The translations under genes and the position numbers were made by a program. A DNA stretch of 64,000 nucleotides. Origin: Henricia sp. BOLD:AAB3569 (Eukaryota > Echinodermata > Asteroidea > Spinulosida > Echinasteridae). How positions within the stretch are numbered: position 1 is the first letter of the stretch; every line of letters starts with the position of its first letter. The stretch is taken from positions 682,001 to 746,000 of the forward strand of contig JBBELK010000093.1 in the NCBI GenBank assembly GCA_037783545.1, read 5' to 3'. The notes beneath the pieces were generated by a model, which saw only the letters and a program-made list of their open reading frames with translations, was not told where the DNA came from and searched no databases. This document shows positions 1 through 12,600 of this stretch, piece after piece.

Positions 1-416
1 AATTAGACTATAGAAATTTATGTTTGCATTTTAAAAGTTAACCCTTTTAGCGGCCACAAGCAGCCCGAAGGCCTAATGCTCATAGAAGCCACCAGGCCCT
101 CAATGTTGAAAGGCTTCACATTTGCACACTGTACTCATCAATGTTCTTAATTTTGTTGTGTAGTTTATATCTAATCAGCTTTTGATTCAGGTACCAATAT
201 CATGTAAGTACAGATGTGAAGATTTCCTGTGAGCATGATTACCTTCTTTCAGATGCTTCACCAACTTCTGTCAATTGTTTCAGAAGAGTCAAAAATTCAT
301 AAGTACATAAAAAAAAATTTTTTTTTAAACCTTTAAAAATGCATGTTAAACAAACATAAAATATGGTCCTCATTGAGACTTGAATGCATAAACAAACATT
401 ATAAAGAGCGTATTAC

Positions 417-3400
417 CTGGTAACTGTATGGTATCATTTGGCCAAGAACCGGTTGTCCTTTGATCCTGCATCTGTAAAATTGAGAAACAGCCCAACCAAT
501 ATTTACACATTACAGTGCAACCAAAATTTCATTAAGTTAGCAAATGGCTTTATAGTTGCCGACTGGCTAATTATGCATTTTTGTTAATTACTCTGCGTAT
601 GAATTTAGTTAAAATCTCATTTTCCATGACTTTATACATTATACGCTTGAGAAACATATTGTAGAATTTGTGTGGCCTGGGTAAGTTCATTCACCCACTG
701 TATCAGTTACAAGCTACCAGGCCAGCAGTCCCACATGGGAATTTCCCATTGACTGTGCACAGTTGATGAAATTGAGCAATTGGGAACTGGAGTGATGTCT
801 GTCATCTGTTGGGCACGTTCTTTTTAGTCAATATTTATTTTATAGCTTTTTTTTAGCGTATCTAGCTATAAACGGAGTAAAGGGAGGTTTTGACTGCCCA
901 TTTAGCCAACCCCCCACCCCTCCCCCTGCAAAAATTCCTGGATCCGCACCTGGTTATATACAATCTCTAGACCGTCCGAAAGAATTTGGAAATGCTAAGA
1001 GGTCATTTATGCAGGGGTATATGCCCCGTTCATTGAGTTACACACTGCCAGCTGTCGACTGGTACACTCCTGTAACAAGGTACCTGGATCGCCCACGCGC
1101 ACCGCAGGGTTAAAATAGTCATAGTATATTATAGTGTTATTTTAATACTTATTAACCCTATCAGCCCCACATTGTTTATGCGCATGCAGCCTGCAGTGCC
1201 CACATTGTTTATTCACACAGTGCTCCCCAGTCCCACGTTTGTTTCACACACACACACAGCAAAAATGTGGCTTGAACTTCAGGCTATTTTCAAACCCGAT
1301 TTTCACAATGAAATATTTGTTGCATAAATAAACTTTTTGCATGCCAGTTGTAGCCCATGAAATGGTCTTTCATTTGGTACTAAAACATAACATTGGCAAG
1401 CTAAAGCTTTTACAAAAGAGCTTGATATGTGCATGAAGTCATTTTACGCCTTTACTGCGTGACCTACATGTATGCACGGTACTATACTGTACGCTGGTGC
1501 CTCTGTGCACGTACACCTACTCGTGCAACATGTATAGCATACTGGCACAAGGTCACCGCGAGTTCATACATGAATACCATTAGGGTGCACCCAAGTAAAT
1601 AGGTAGAGATCCGTGCGCCGAGCTCATGAATATTTTGTATGCCCTCAAATTCTTCTATATTAGAGAGAATTGCAAGCTGAGCGAGTGTGGTCTTGTGGGG
1701 AAACTGGCCACCACCGTGATGTGGGGTATTTTTTCTTCCAACTACAAACATTTTGGAGAATGTAGCTCGTGAAAGTTGCCCTATTTTCCCCAGTAGCGAA
1801 TGTGACTTTTTTCCAAAATGGCGCTGGTCTGTTTGGCAATTTTCACTCTCGCAGGGGTAGTTTTGTTTCATGTGGAAATTAGGGAATGAAAGTGATGGAT
1901 TACCAGAATTGAAAAGATGAGATTTCAATGTGTATTTTGGTTGTCGTCTGCAGACGCTAAGAGAGTTGTGAGTATTTTTAAATGATTTTTGAAAATTAGG
2001 CATTTAGCATTGGTTCCTATGGGAGCCCTATTTACTGGTATGCAACCATTACACTCCAACTAACTGTGCGTTGTAATATCCAAGTCTGAAGACTTAGACG
2101 AAGAATATTCATCAGATTCGTGGCTATTTTCAGCGGATTCTTCGGATGACTACTCACAGAATCCATGTCAGAGTCATTGTCTGCAAACAATTCTTCAAGT
2201 ATCCCTGCATCGCGATCAGCCATGATGCTGAAATTTAGGCAAGAAGATTCAATTTTTTTGCAGGTTTTTTTCACGTGTCTTTTCCTAAAAAAATCGTAAT
2301 GGCGAGCCCTATTGTATCATACACCAAACGTAAGCGGTGGCAACGACCTTTCTAGCTAAACAAAATTCAACAGCAGAGGACGGCAAACGAAAATAATACA
2401 GCCGCTCGAAAAAGCGAACTCCGCTCGGTGACAATAGTCACCGTTGGGGCTCAAGCGGGGCGTACTGCACGGTCGACTAAACTCGCCATTGGGGCTCAAG
2501 CGTGGTACAGTGCACGGGTGACTAAAGTCGCCATTGGGGCTGAAAGGGTTAATATCACATACGAGTAATAAAATCATTGTTTTTGCACCGGCGGCCATGA
2601 CAGGGGGCAGTCACATTGCCACCGTGCGTCATGCATGAGTAGGCACTTTGTTGCTCTATTGTCACACTATTTAAACATGAAAACCTGCCCCTCGTCATGT
2701 CCACCAGTGCAAAGGGTATATGATGAAGAGTCAAACTTGGGATGAGAAGAAAATCCTATGGGCCTTATTGGGATTCGAACCCGATATCTCTGACCCACCG
2801 GGCAGATGCTCTACCTGCTTAGCTATAAGGCACTGTTGCTTACTCCCACAGGTTTTCTATATGAACACTTAGGGTGTATTGACACAGACTTTTGGTGCAT
2901 AAGTGCAATGCACGTCGCTTTAAAAAAAAAGCAGTTTGGAGGGAATTAGGAGTAGAATGAGGCACTCAAAATCACAACTTAGGCAGAAAGCGGTTTTGTA
3001 ACCCTTTAAAGAAGTGTGTTCATATCATAATTTGGGGGGGGCCATTTTTTCAAAGGGTGTTGAGATTTTGATACCATATCATTGGTCATATTTTTCTCAT
3101 TACCATTGTGAAATTACGCGCCCTCGATCCGTATCACTTTCTGAAGAAAATCTGAACAAGTTCCTTTAAAGAGTGAACAAGAATGTTTGTGGGACTTACG
3201 TCTCAATGAGTTCCACAATGAGTCTGCGTATTGCCTCTAGACCCTCATTCTCAGTGTTACAGCTGACTGCCCTGAAGCCCATGATCTCTGGGAAGCCTGG
3301 GGACTGACACAGGCTACGTACTCTCATCTCCATGTCACTGATGAATTCCACCTCTTTGTCTGTGATTAAGCACAGATGCGTTTGATTAATAATGCTAACC

Positions 3401-6400
3401 CTAAGCTGCCCCGAGGCTTGTTAAACACTCAAAAGTTTCCAGAATCTTTATGCGGTTGTCTAATTAACAGTGCCAATGCAGGGATGGGACCTAATAGGTT
3501 GAAAGCAAGACACAGGAAGTCAGTGAGTTGTGCCGCGAGTTGTGGCGAGATTCATGTGCCACGAGTCATGTGCCGTGAGTCATGTGTCCTGGTTCATTGT
3601 TCGTGAGTCACGTGTGATGAGTCACGTGCAGCGAGTCACGTGCAGCGAGTCATGTGCCGCGAGTCATGTGCTGCGAGTAATGTGTCACAGGTTATGGGCG
3701 TGTTTGTTTCGGACGGATCCAGATTCAGATCCGCGCAGATCCAAGGTGAACTCGTTCACTTCGCGCACATCCTGATCGAGATCTGTGATCTGTGGAATCC
3801 TTCTCGAGAGAAGGTTCAGCACTAGATCCAAAATGGCGACGTAAACATCGTGGAGATTTTGTGTGAGTAAACCGTGTCGTTTCAGTTTTCAGAGGCAACA
3901 TGTTGATACAAACAAATTTAGAATGCTTGTTTATTTACGACGAATGTCGTGGGAGAAATTTGGTACAGAAATTTGACAAATTTGGTAAATAAATTGCAAT
4001 TCACGTGATTTGAGATCCGAGTTGAGAGCGGTTTCGTTTGTTTGTGCGCGGTAAAACAGATCGGAATCTGGATTCGGATCTGTCATGAAACAAACACGCC
4101 CTATATGTCGTGAGTCACGTGTCATGAGTCATGTGCAGCGAGTCATGTGCAGCGAGTCATGTGTCGCAAGTCGTGTCCCGAAACTTGTCCTGAGTGGTGT
4201 CATGAGTCATTTTGCAAATCATGCCTCTTGTCACATCGCAAGTCGTGTCTCAAGTCTCAGTGCAGGTTTTTTTCCCTGTAATATTTCTTTCTACCCAGAG
4301 ATCCATTTTGCACCATTTATGTAGAGCAATTCTGAAAGCAATCTGAAATGTGACAGCATTTTGAACAATACATACAACAAATACTGATTTGTAGAAATAA
4401 AAACCACCCATATTGATTTCAATCCATTTCAACCTGCTCAATACTTTATTCTTTTCGCCTTAAAAATGTGAAGTCATTCTTAAAAAGGCATGTAAATTAT
4501 TTGTATAATGATTTACTGCTCGTGTGCTGCTTGCGACTCCTTGGTGTGAATGCCAACTTGAAAAATAAAACATAATTAAGTAAACAAACAATACCTTTTG
4601 GTATTTTGTCTTTGTGTGTCCCGACGACCACGACTGGACATGATGGAGCCAGAGCCTGGATGGTCAGCAGCCACGGCCGCAGGGTACGGACTTCCTCAGG
4701 ACCTCTGCTGATATCATACACGACCTGTGGTATGGTGACAAATGGACACAAAAATAGAGACGCCTTGCATTTCATCACACCAAATCTTCCAATATTCGGA
4801 AAGTTTAGAAATTTCACTGTGGTATAGACTAATCCGGTAACTTAGGTCTCCTTCCCTGCATATCCGCCGTGGATTGTGTACGCGAAGGGTCGCGTCATGT
4901 ACAGCGCTTTTCGTTCTAACAGCAACACAAAACGCACAGTCCATGCCCTGGAAGCCTCCCAATCTATGGGGGATATGCAGGGAAGGAGTCCTTAGCTACC
5001 GGATTCGTCAATACTTTTATTTATTTATTTACCACATCCAACAGCGGAAGGACCGCCAATTACAGGAATGGGATAAAATACATGTAGGTTAGAAAGGAAA
5101 AAAATGACTTCAGTCAGAATCTTACCAGGAAGAGAGCTCGTCCTGTCAAGAAGCAAGGATGCATGCTGTAGAAGTCCTCCTGACCCGCAAAGTCCCAGGT
5201 GTTGAGGCAAAAGTCCACTGTTCTCTTGTTGCTTCGAACTGGGATCCTGAAACCAAACAAAGACGAAATCCCTGAAAACACATTAGCACCTACACCTGCT
5301 AGACAGTAGACGGAATCAATGGTCTAGTTTTTTGTTTTTTTTATGCAAATTCGCCCCAAACAAGGCTAAGAGCCACTCTTGGTAAGGGGCTACGATAAGA
5401 AGGGGAATACAAATTAAAAAAAAATTAAAAAAAATCAAGGGAGCTGGAGGTAGGAATTAATATTCCTCTTAAAACAGTCTAGATTGTAGGATGGAGGGAA
5501 ACATGCACCAGGCAAGGAGTTCCAAAGAGATGCAGTATGTGGAATAAAGCTATTGGAATGGCTCTTAGTTCTACATCTCAACAAAGCAAGAGTGTATGGG
5601 TGAGAAGAAGCAGAAAGTCTGGTTTCGCGCTCAAACAATTGTGGCTTTTTGTGGACAATTGTGGCTTTAAAGGTAAAACATGTAGGACTGGCTTTTGCCA
5701 TCAGTTTCAGAAAAAATGGATTTGATAGTTACAACTAATGTTATTACACTCAGGCTTACATTCGTGGATATTTTTTAAAAAAACAAGGAAAAATTGTCAT
5801 TTGTTGTCCAGTTCCCTGGCCTTCAAGGGAAATTAGAAATCTATAGATAAATTTATTGCATACTGTCTTACAACAAACAGCGACTTTGAGTCTATAGGGT
5901 CATTCTGTGCCAATTCAACAACGCTTTTGGACCTGACCATCACGGATTGAAATGAAATTTTGTGTGCCGATTTGACTCCTTGAGAAATTCCCGAGAACTA
6001 AAATTTTATGTCATTCGGTCAATTAATTTTTGAGATACGGGTCAACTAACTTTTGACTACTTAGCATGACCTGCTGTGTTTGGAGAGCTGTATCTCCAAA
6101 AGTAATGCCACCCACAGAGATGAATTTTATCATTTTAAAGCTCTCAAAATGGCCTTCATTTTATAAAGTAACTTAAAAATTGTATCTTGTACTAGAAAAA
6201 AAAGGTACGTAAGTTTATAACCTTTGACCTTGATTTGCAAAAATGCGTAATTTTTTTTATTTGTTAGTTCAAGATGTAACCTTGGAACATTTACAAAAAG
6301 ATTTGGGATGGGCATCAAATTTTAGTTCTCAGGGTTTCTCAAGGAGTCCAATCAGCACACCAAATTTCATTACAATCTGTGATGGTCAGGTCCAAGTGGC

Positions 6401-6612
6401 AAGTGGCAGCTGGCAAGTTGTTAAAGAAAAAAGTTTATCTTGTCGTCATGACAACTGGTTGCTTACTTCCAATCCTGAACCTTAATTCCCACAGTGGCCA
6501 CATTGGCTTCTCTCTTGCTTTGTTTCTGCTTCTGTAGTCTGGCCAACAGCGTAGACTTGCCCCGGCCTCCATAACCGACAAGCATCAGTTTCATGCGGTA
6601 GTATGGCACCGA
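417..6612 (-). CDS. LRRK2: LRRK2 exons 37-41: ROC GTPase and first residues of COR (residues 1505-1708)
   Basis: Exons: 6467-6612, 5126-5246, 4595-4724, 3200-3359 and 417-471. Exon 37 carries the P-loop GYGGRGKS (residues 1517-1524). Exon 38 has switch II, WDFAGQEDFYSMHP, with Gln at about 1575 where human LRRK2 has Arg1398. Exon 39 has the base-recognition motif THKD (1629-1632) after VVYDISRGPEEV. Exon 40 ends the ROC domain (GLEAIRRLIVELIET), and exon 41 (IKGQPVLGQMIPYSYQ) aligns with the human KIRDQLVVGQLIPDCY at the ROC/COR border. All nucleotide-binding motifs look intact, so GTP binding is expected. The residue aligned with human Arg1441 is Leu. The next exon lies outside the window. 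Confidence 0.93.
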
Positions 6613-9600
6613 CTATTCGGGCAGAAAAAAATCGTAAGTAATACTCTAACTGAAAGATCGAGGAGGCTGTAGATGTGAAATGTTTTGTCAGTCAGTAATG
6701 TGTATGAACATTGATTGGAGCAAGGCTGACTGCACCAGCTTCCTTAAAGCCTAGTTTCCATACAATCGTAACGCACGCACATAGAATAGACGCAAACAAA
6801 TGCAACGCAAAAACTGACGGAAACATTCGGCAAAATTGAACTTGGTTTAACTTTGCCGGCTGTCTGCGTTACTGTTTGCGGTACTCTCTGCATTTGTTAC
6901 GTCTACAATGTATATGGAAAACAAGCTTAAGAGCCGCCAAAGGTTGCGCCACTGTCTCTGAAGTGAATTCCTTAATCCTTTAATTGTACTCCATGAGAGA
7001 CACACGGCTTAAGAGGTCAGGGCCTAATTTCATGGAACCTGTTAGCAGAAACATTTGTTTAGCACAGAATATCTTTGCTTTATTTTACAAAACTGGGTTG
7101 CCAGCCAAAATCGTATGTGATGTGTATAATTTACTGATATTTTGCTCCTGTTCCTAAAAATACAATTCTGTGCTAAACAAATTTTTGTGCCAACAGGTTC
7201 CATGAAATTTGGCCCTGATGATCACACGCAGGTTCAGTTTTATACCCAACAAAATAATTTATCTCAGAAACAGGCAATGTCACATTACATTACTGTGGGA
7301 ATCACTTTGTTCAACTGGACCTGGAAGAAATCACTAAAAGCGGAACAGTCTTGAAAGCGATTCCAAAATGCTTTGCTTTCTACAACTTTACTACAATCAA
7401 CAAATTGTTCTTATCAAGAATTGATATTTGAGGTAAATTGTTAACACAAGCTTCCACAGCCAGGATTTATATAGTTAAATAACTACTTTTCCCGTATTAG
7501 GACGACCGTTTTGGGAAGAGTGCTCTGGGGAACCACTAAAACGGCAAATTTGTCGGCAAGAAACTCTGCCGTTGACACCCATTTTTTTGACTTAAAGTTC
7601 TCATAAAAATGTTTTTCAACCTAGACGAAAATGGTGAGAAACCTAATAAAAATGGTTTTTGACCTAATAAAAATGGTTTTTGACCTAATAAAGATGGTTT
7701 TTGAAGTACTTGGCGTTAGGACGACCGGCTATCGGTCGCCCTAATGCGGTCGGTCGTCCTAATACGCCTTTTTTACCCATAACCGGTCGCCCTAATACGG
7801 GAAAGGTAGGTTGTTCACATTTCATAACAATTATGTTCATGTGAGTTGCACGTTATGAGTTTGTGGAATTCATTGAGCAGCCTGTAGGCCGATTTGCATG
7901 AAGCTTACAAGTGTCTTCCACCTAAACATAGGTGGGTGGTGCCATTGGCAGCCGACAGCCAGAGATACGGGGGAATCCCTTTACATAACATAACACACTC
8001 AACCAATGGCTTTACACATCTTCTCAAGGATGGAGCAACTGTGGAAAAGTGCCTTGCTTGATCAAGGGCACTGATACCACGACTGGGTGCCAAACACCAA
8101 TTTTAAACCCCTGTTGCGAATCAAGGATCTAAGTATACGGTACCCCACAATTAAATATATTATTAAGTATAATAATATACTTAATTGTGTCTTATTGCAA
8201 ATGCATTTTTTCCCACTGGACTTGGATGGACTCGGCCCAAATCTCCGAGTCCTTACCACCCAAGTCCGATTTCAAGTCCCAACTGTCCGTGTGAACGTCA
8301 TTGAAAATCAGGACTTGTGTTCAGACTCGAGTCCTACAGTTCTGCAAATCAGTGGGGACAAAGGTAACCAACAATAAAAAATGAATTACCTGTTTGAGTT
8401 TTTGGTTCAAGAAGCCTATGATGTCCTTGGTGCGACCTTTGAGAATAGATGGGTCTAGGTCCAATTTGAGTCCATCCAGAGGGAGCTGGAGAAATTTACA
8501 ATGTATTGGAGAAAACATTCAAGCAAGGATCTATTCATATTAGTGTGATTTAATCATATGTGGGTCTTTTCACAGTAATGGGATACATTTGAAAGTCAAT
8601 AGTTGAGATGCACCCACAAACTTCATTCTGGAATGGTTGTTTTAGAAGTATATGTACATGTGTGTCCCACGCATAATGTTTTTTGTGTCGACTGTAGAGT
8701 GTCCATGCCAAACAGCAATTTTGCTGATTTGTCACTTAAACTGAAACAATATAATGGCCCTGCTGAAAAGTACTTCATAACATTGTCACTTCTCGAAAGG
8801 TATGGTGTACACTTGTTCAAAATATGTAGAGATATGGGGCGGATTGCAATATGCGGTCTAAGACCGGTCTATAGGCTTAGCCGGCTAACATAGACCTCAC
8901 TAAGACTGGTCTATAATTATAGACCGGTTGCAATACCGTAGTCTTAAAGTTAGACTAGTCTTAAAACTTAAGCCTGCGGCGAGCAGGCTATAATTTTTGG
9001 ACACAGCGCTACATCTCGTAATCTTGCATTGAAAAAAGACGAACAAAACGCACATTGTGCCCATTAGAGCCTTTTTAGTGCTATTGGATAACTTTCTCTG
9101 CAAAAACTGCACCACACACGCGTCATCCAGTAGCTTCGTGAGGACGTTTGTTTGGCTTGAAATCACACAAGGATAGCCGGCTGCGTCACTTTCCGTTAAG
9201 ATGTGCGTGTTTTTGGGCTGGCGCAGCCGTACTTCAGTTAGACTGGTTTATTGCAATGGGCTAAACCAGCGTCTAAGCCGAGACTGGCTAAGTTGGATAG
9301 CCGACTATAGAAGACCGGTCTTAGACCAGTGGCTAAGCCGATTTTATTGCAATCCGCCCCTGGTCATTTCAGGTCACATGATGAAGTAATTTTGACACTG
9401 GTTGACAGATATTTTATTTTGAAATTCACCAAAGATGGAGAATTACACGACATAAACTTCATAACGATACAATCTCAAGATTATCATGGGTTAGCTAAGC
9501 CATAATGGCTGAATGCCCACCTAAAGGTAACTGGTGCAGCTTATATGTCTTGATCAAGTCTAACAGACTTTTGAGGACTTGCAGGGCATAGTGATGACCT

Positions 9601-12600
9601 AGTGACATTTATCCTACCTCCCAGAGCCTTGACAGCCTGCCCAGTTCATCAGGAATGCAGGTAATCTTGCTGTTGCAGCTGAAGTCTAGTGATGTTAGTG
9701 TCGATATCTGGCCAATCTCCTTGGGTATCTGAACAAAAATGAGAAAAAAGACAGAGCAATCAGAGATATAGGCAAATACAGTAAAATCTCGTTAAGTCCA
9801 AACTCAAGAGAATGGATAACAATTTTGAGGTATCCTGAGTTCGAGATAAGCGGAGGTCTCGATTTGCTCCGCTCAATGCACAAAAAGTGCCCACCATAAC
9901 TCGCTAGCCCCATGTGTGTATGGTGTGGACCCGGTATTTAGCCCATTTTGTAAGCCCTTTTTCCCAGCTACAAATTATCGTTTTGGCAAGATTTTTGTTG
10001 TTACTCCAATGTCCATTTCATGTACAAGATTAAAACATTAAAATGTCCCTTTTGTAAACAACGTACCAAGTGTTTTGTGTCTTCAATTTGTGTATGTTTT
10101 TTCATCATATGTCCATGCCTTGTTGGCGGTTTGCATGCAGCTAGCGACCCATACGCTGGCATACGCATGGCAGTGTGGTCACGTGATTGTTGCTATATCC
10201 TATAGAGGGTGCACTTACAATTGTCCACGATGCATGGTATGGCCACAGACCCAGTTCCGGGCATGCTTTAATAACAATGGCAGTGAGCATGTTTATGGCT
10301 GCATGCTACCGATACTTTCGCACAAAGTGTCCACCATGCACCATACGATGCCCGCGATCTTCAATGCTGTCCTTGCGGTACCATTCAGGCGTTCCAGGAA
10401 GGCGAATGCAAATGTATGTAGCGGTTATGGATTGATTAGGACCTACATAGTCATGTATTGTATCAGAGGCAGTTCGCGTAATGCTGCATCTTTTGATGAA
10501 AAGACGGATTACATCGACATATAAGACTCAAGAAAGGATTTCAAGTTACGGAGGTATTCGTGTGCAGAAAAGCCTATTCTTATGTCGGGAATGAGCCATA
10601 ACTTTGTGGTAAACAGAGTTTTGAGATATCCGGTTTCGACTTAATGAGATTTTACTGTACTTGTCACGGTATACATTTTGGTATACAGTGGTATGCAAAA
10701 TTATGCGAACACTTGACATCTGAGGAAATTGATATTTGCAGTGAACCCAAATTTTACTTCTCAAGTTAACAAGAACTACCTAAATAAAAGTGTTGAAAGC
10801 AATGGTAACAGACACCACATGATTTTTTTCCCCGTGTAAAAGGATGTTTTTTGTTTTTAAACCAATTTATTTTTTTTCAGTTTTAAATATACACTTGTTA
10901 CCTGCGACAGCATATTGTTGTTTACGCTCAGACGTTCAAGTTTCTGCCACGGACGGATGTTTTCACTCAAATCAAGCTGTAAGTTTTCAGAAAATAGTCC
11001 AGATAATTCACAAAAGAAAAAGACTTTAAAGGAGTGTGACCAGATCACTTTTTTTTACCCATAACTCCCCGGGACTTACCTTATGGGTCATGAGATTTGT
11101 ATATCATAACATCCGTTATATTTTTCTGATTACGAAACTGAAACTCCCGCGCTTCTAGGTCGCATATTTCCGAGGACATCGTCGAAAATCCACCGATTAT
11201 TTGTAAACTAATTTTCCAGTATCAACGTTTATCCGCTGAAAGCCGACTCGATAGTTTTGTTCAATTTTTTACTGGAAATTGCGAATGTGTTCGGGTTTTT
11301 GGGACATGGGAGGTGTGTATGGGAGTTACTTGATAATATTGGTAACTTACATCGAAAACTATTTTCCAGAAACTCTGGTCACGCTTCTTTAAGTTTGATT
11401 CTCGAAAATGTCAAATTATTAAATTTGAGCTCATGCAATATACAGCAGTGTACATGCAAGCTCAATCTGGTAACATCTAGTGACGACAAGACTGACGTAA
11501 ACAGACTGACCTTTCTGATTTTGTTGTGTCCCAGCTGAATTTCACGTAGCCCTTGACTTTTCCAATCTTTAGAAGGCGGAACACCAGTCAGACCATTGTT
11601 GCTCAGATCGATGCTCCTTAACCTTTAATTGAACAGTTACACAGCACGGATGTCAGCAGTAAACAATGATGAAAAAAAAAAGAGAAAAGTAGGTATCCAG
11701 GAACGTAAGAGGCAAAACAGGAAACCTAAAATATTTTTGCAAAACACTGGGGGAAACTAAAAGCTAGCTCGCTACTTCCTTCGAATTAATATTTCTTTAC
11801 ATGTTAAATAATTTTTCAGAGAGCATGAATGTTAAGGTTCGTTTTGCATTTTTTCCCCTGACTTGGATGACTTGGGGCGCGTTCAATAGCACAATACGTA
11901 CGCTGGTATTGGGTATTTTCCTATACCTTCACCGTTGAAAGTATTGTCGGGATGCATACGTATTGCGCTATTGAACGGGCACCCTGGAGAGACAAATAAC
12001 AAAAGTTTCCCTTCTCGGGCAGAACAGAGCAGTGATTATACAGTGTAGGGATGCCTTTGGTGTTACGCTAAGTGTGCAAATCTGTGTGCAGAAAAAAAGA
12101 CAGCCACATGGAGGACTAAGAGGCTAGCTAAACTTTCTAAAAAATCGATAGCAAAGAAAGGATTTTTTTAACATTTTAAAATTGACTTTTTTAATTAAAC
12201 AAAAATCTGATGCACCTTTTATATACATGTACATTAACTCAGGATACAGTGCTGATCTTGCCATGGCTCATCAAAATGTTTGTATTCAGAAGAAGTCTCC
12301 CAAATTGTCAGATATTTTTTCGATTTCTGTTGTACATTATTTAAACATAGCCTCATACTTAATATTAATAATTTTACAACAACATACTTTTACTTTGCAA
12401 TCTTCTACACTAGTCAATTTACCATGGTAACTGTAGGATCATTTTAGGGATGTACTGGGGCCCGAGCAAGGCCAGTTGGTTTTCAGCCATTTTGACTGTT
12501 GTCAGGGAACAGAGAATCTCCCCAAGTTCATCTGGCAGTTTCTCTGATGAATAAAACAAATAACATTTTAGTAAAATTCAGGTCTGAATTTTAAAGCCTG

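Noticed and set aside
1482-2003. 173-codon minus-strand open frame
   Set aside because: Inside the piggyBac-like element but without the catalytic motifs of piggyBac transposases; not called as a separate gene.
3530-4240. Regularly spaced GAGTCATGTGC repeats, CRISPR-like at first sight
   Set aside because: Units are 14-15 bp and tandem without unique spacers, in a eukaryotic intron; it is a minisatellite.
10075-10524. 149-codon open frame on the plus strand
   Set aside because: It lies entirely inside a Tc1-like non-autonomous element, overlaps another frame, and shows no recognisable domain or splice sites.
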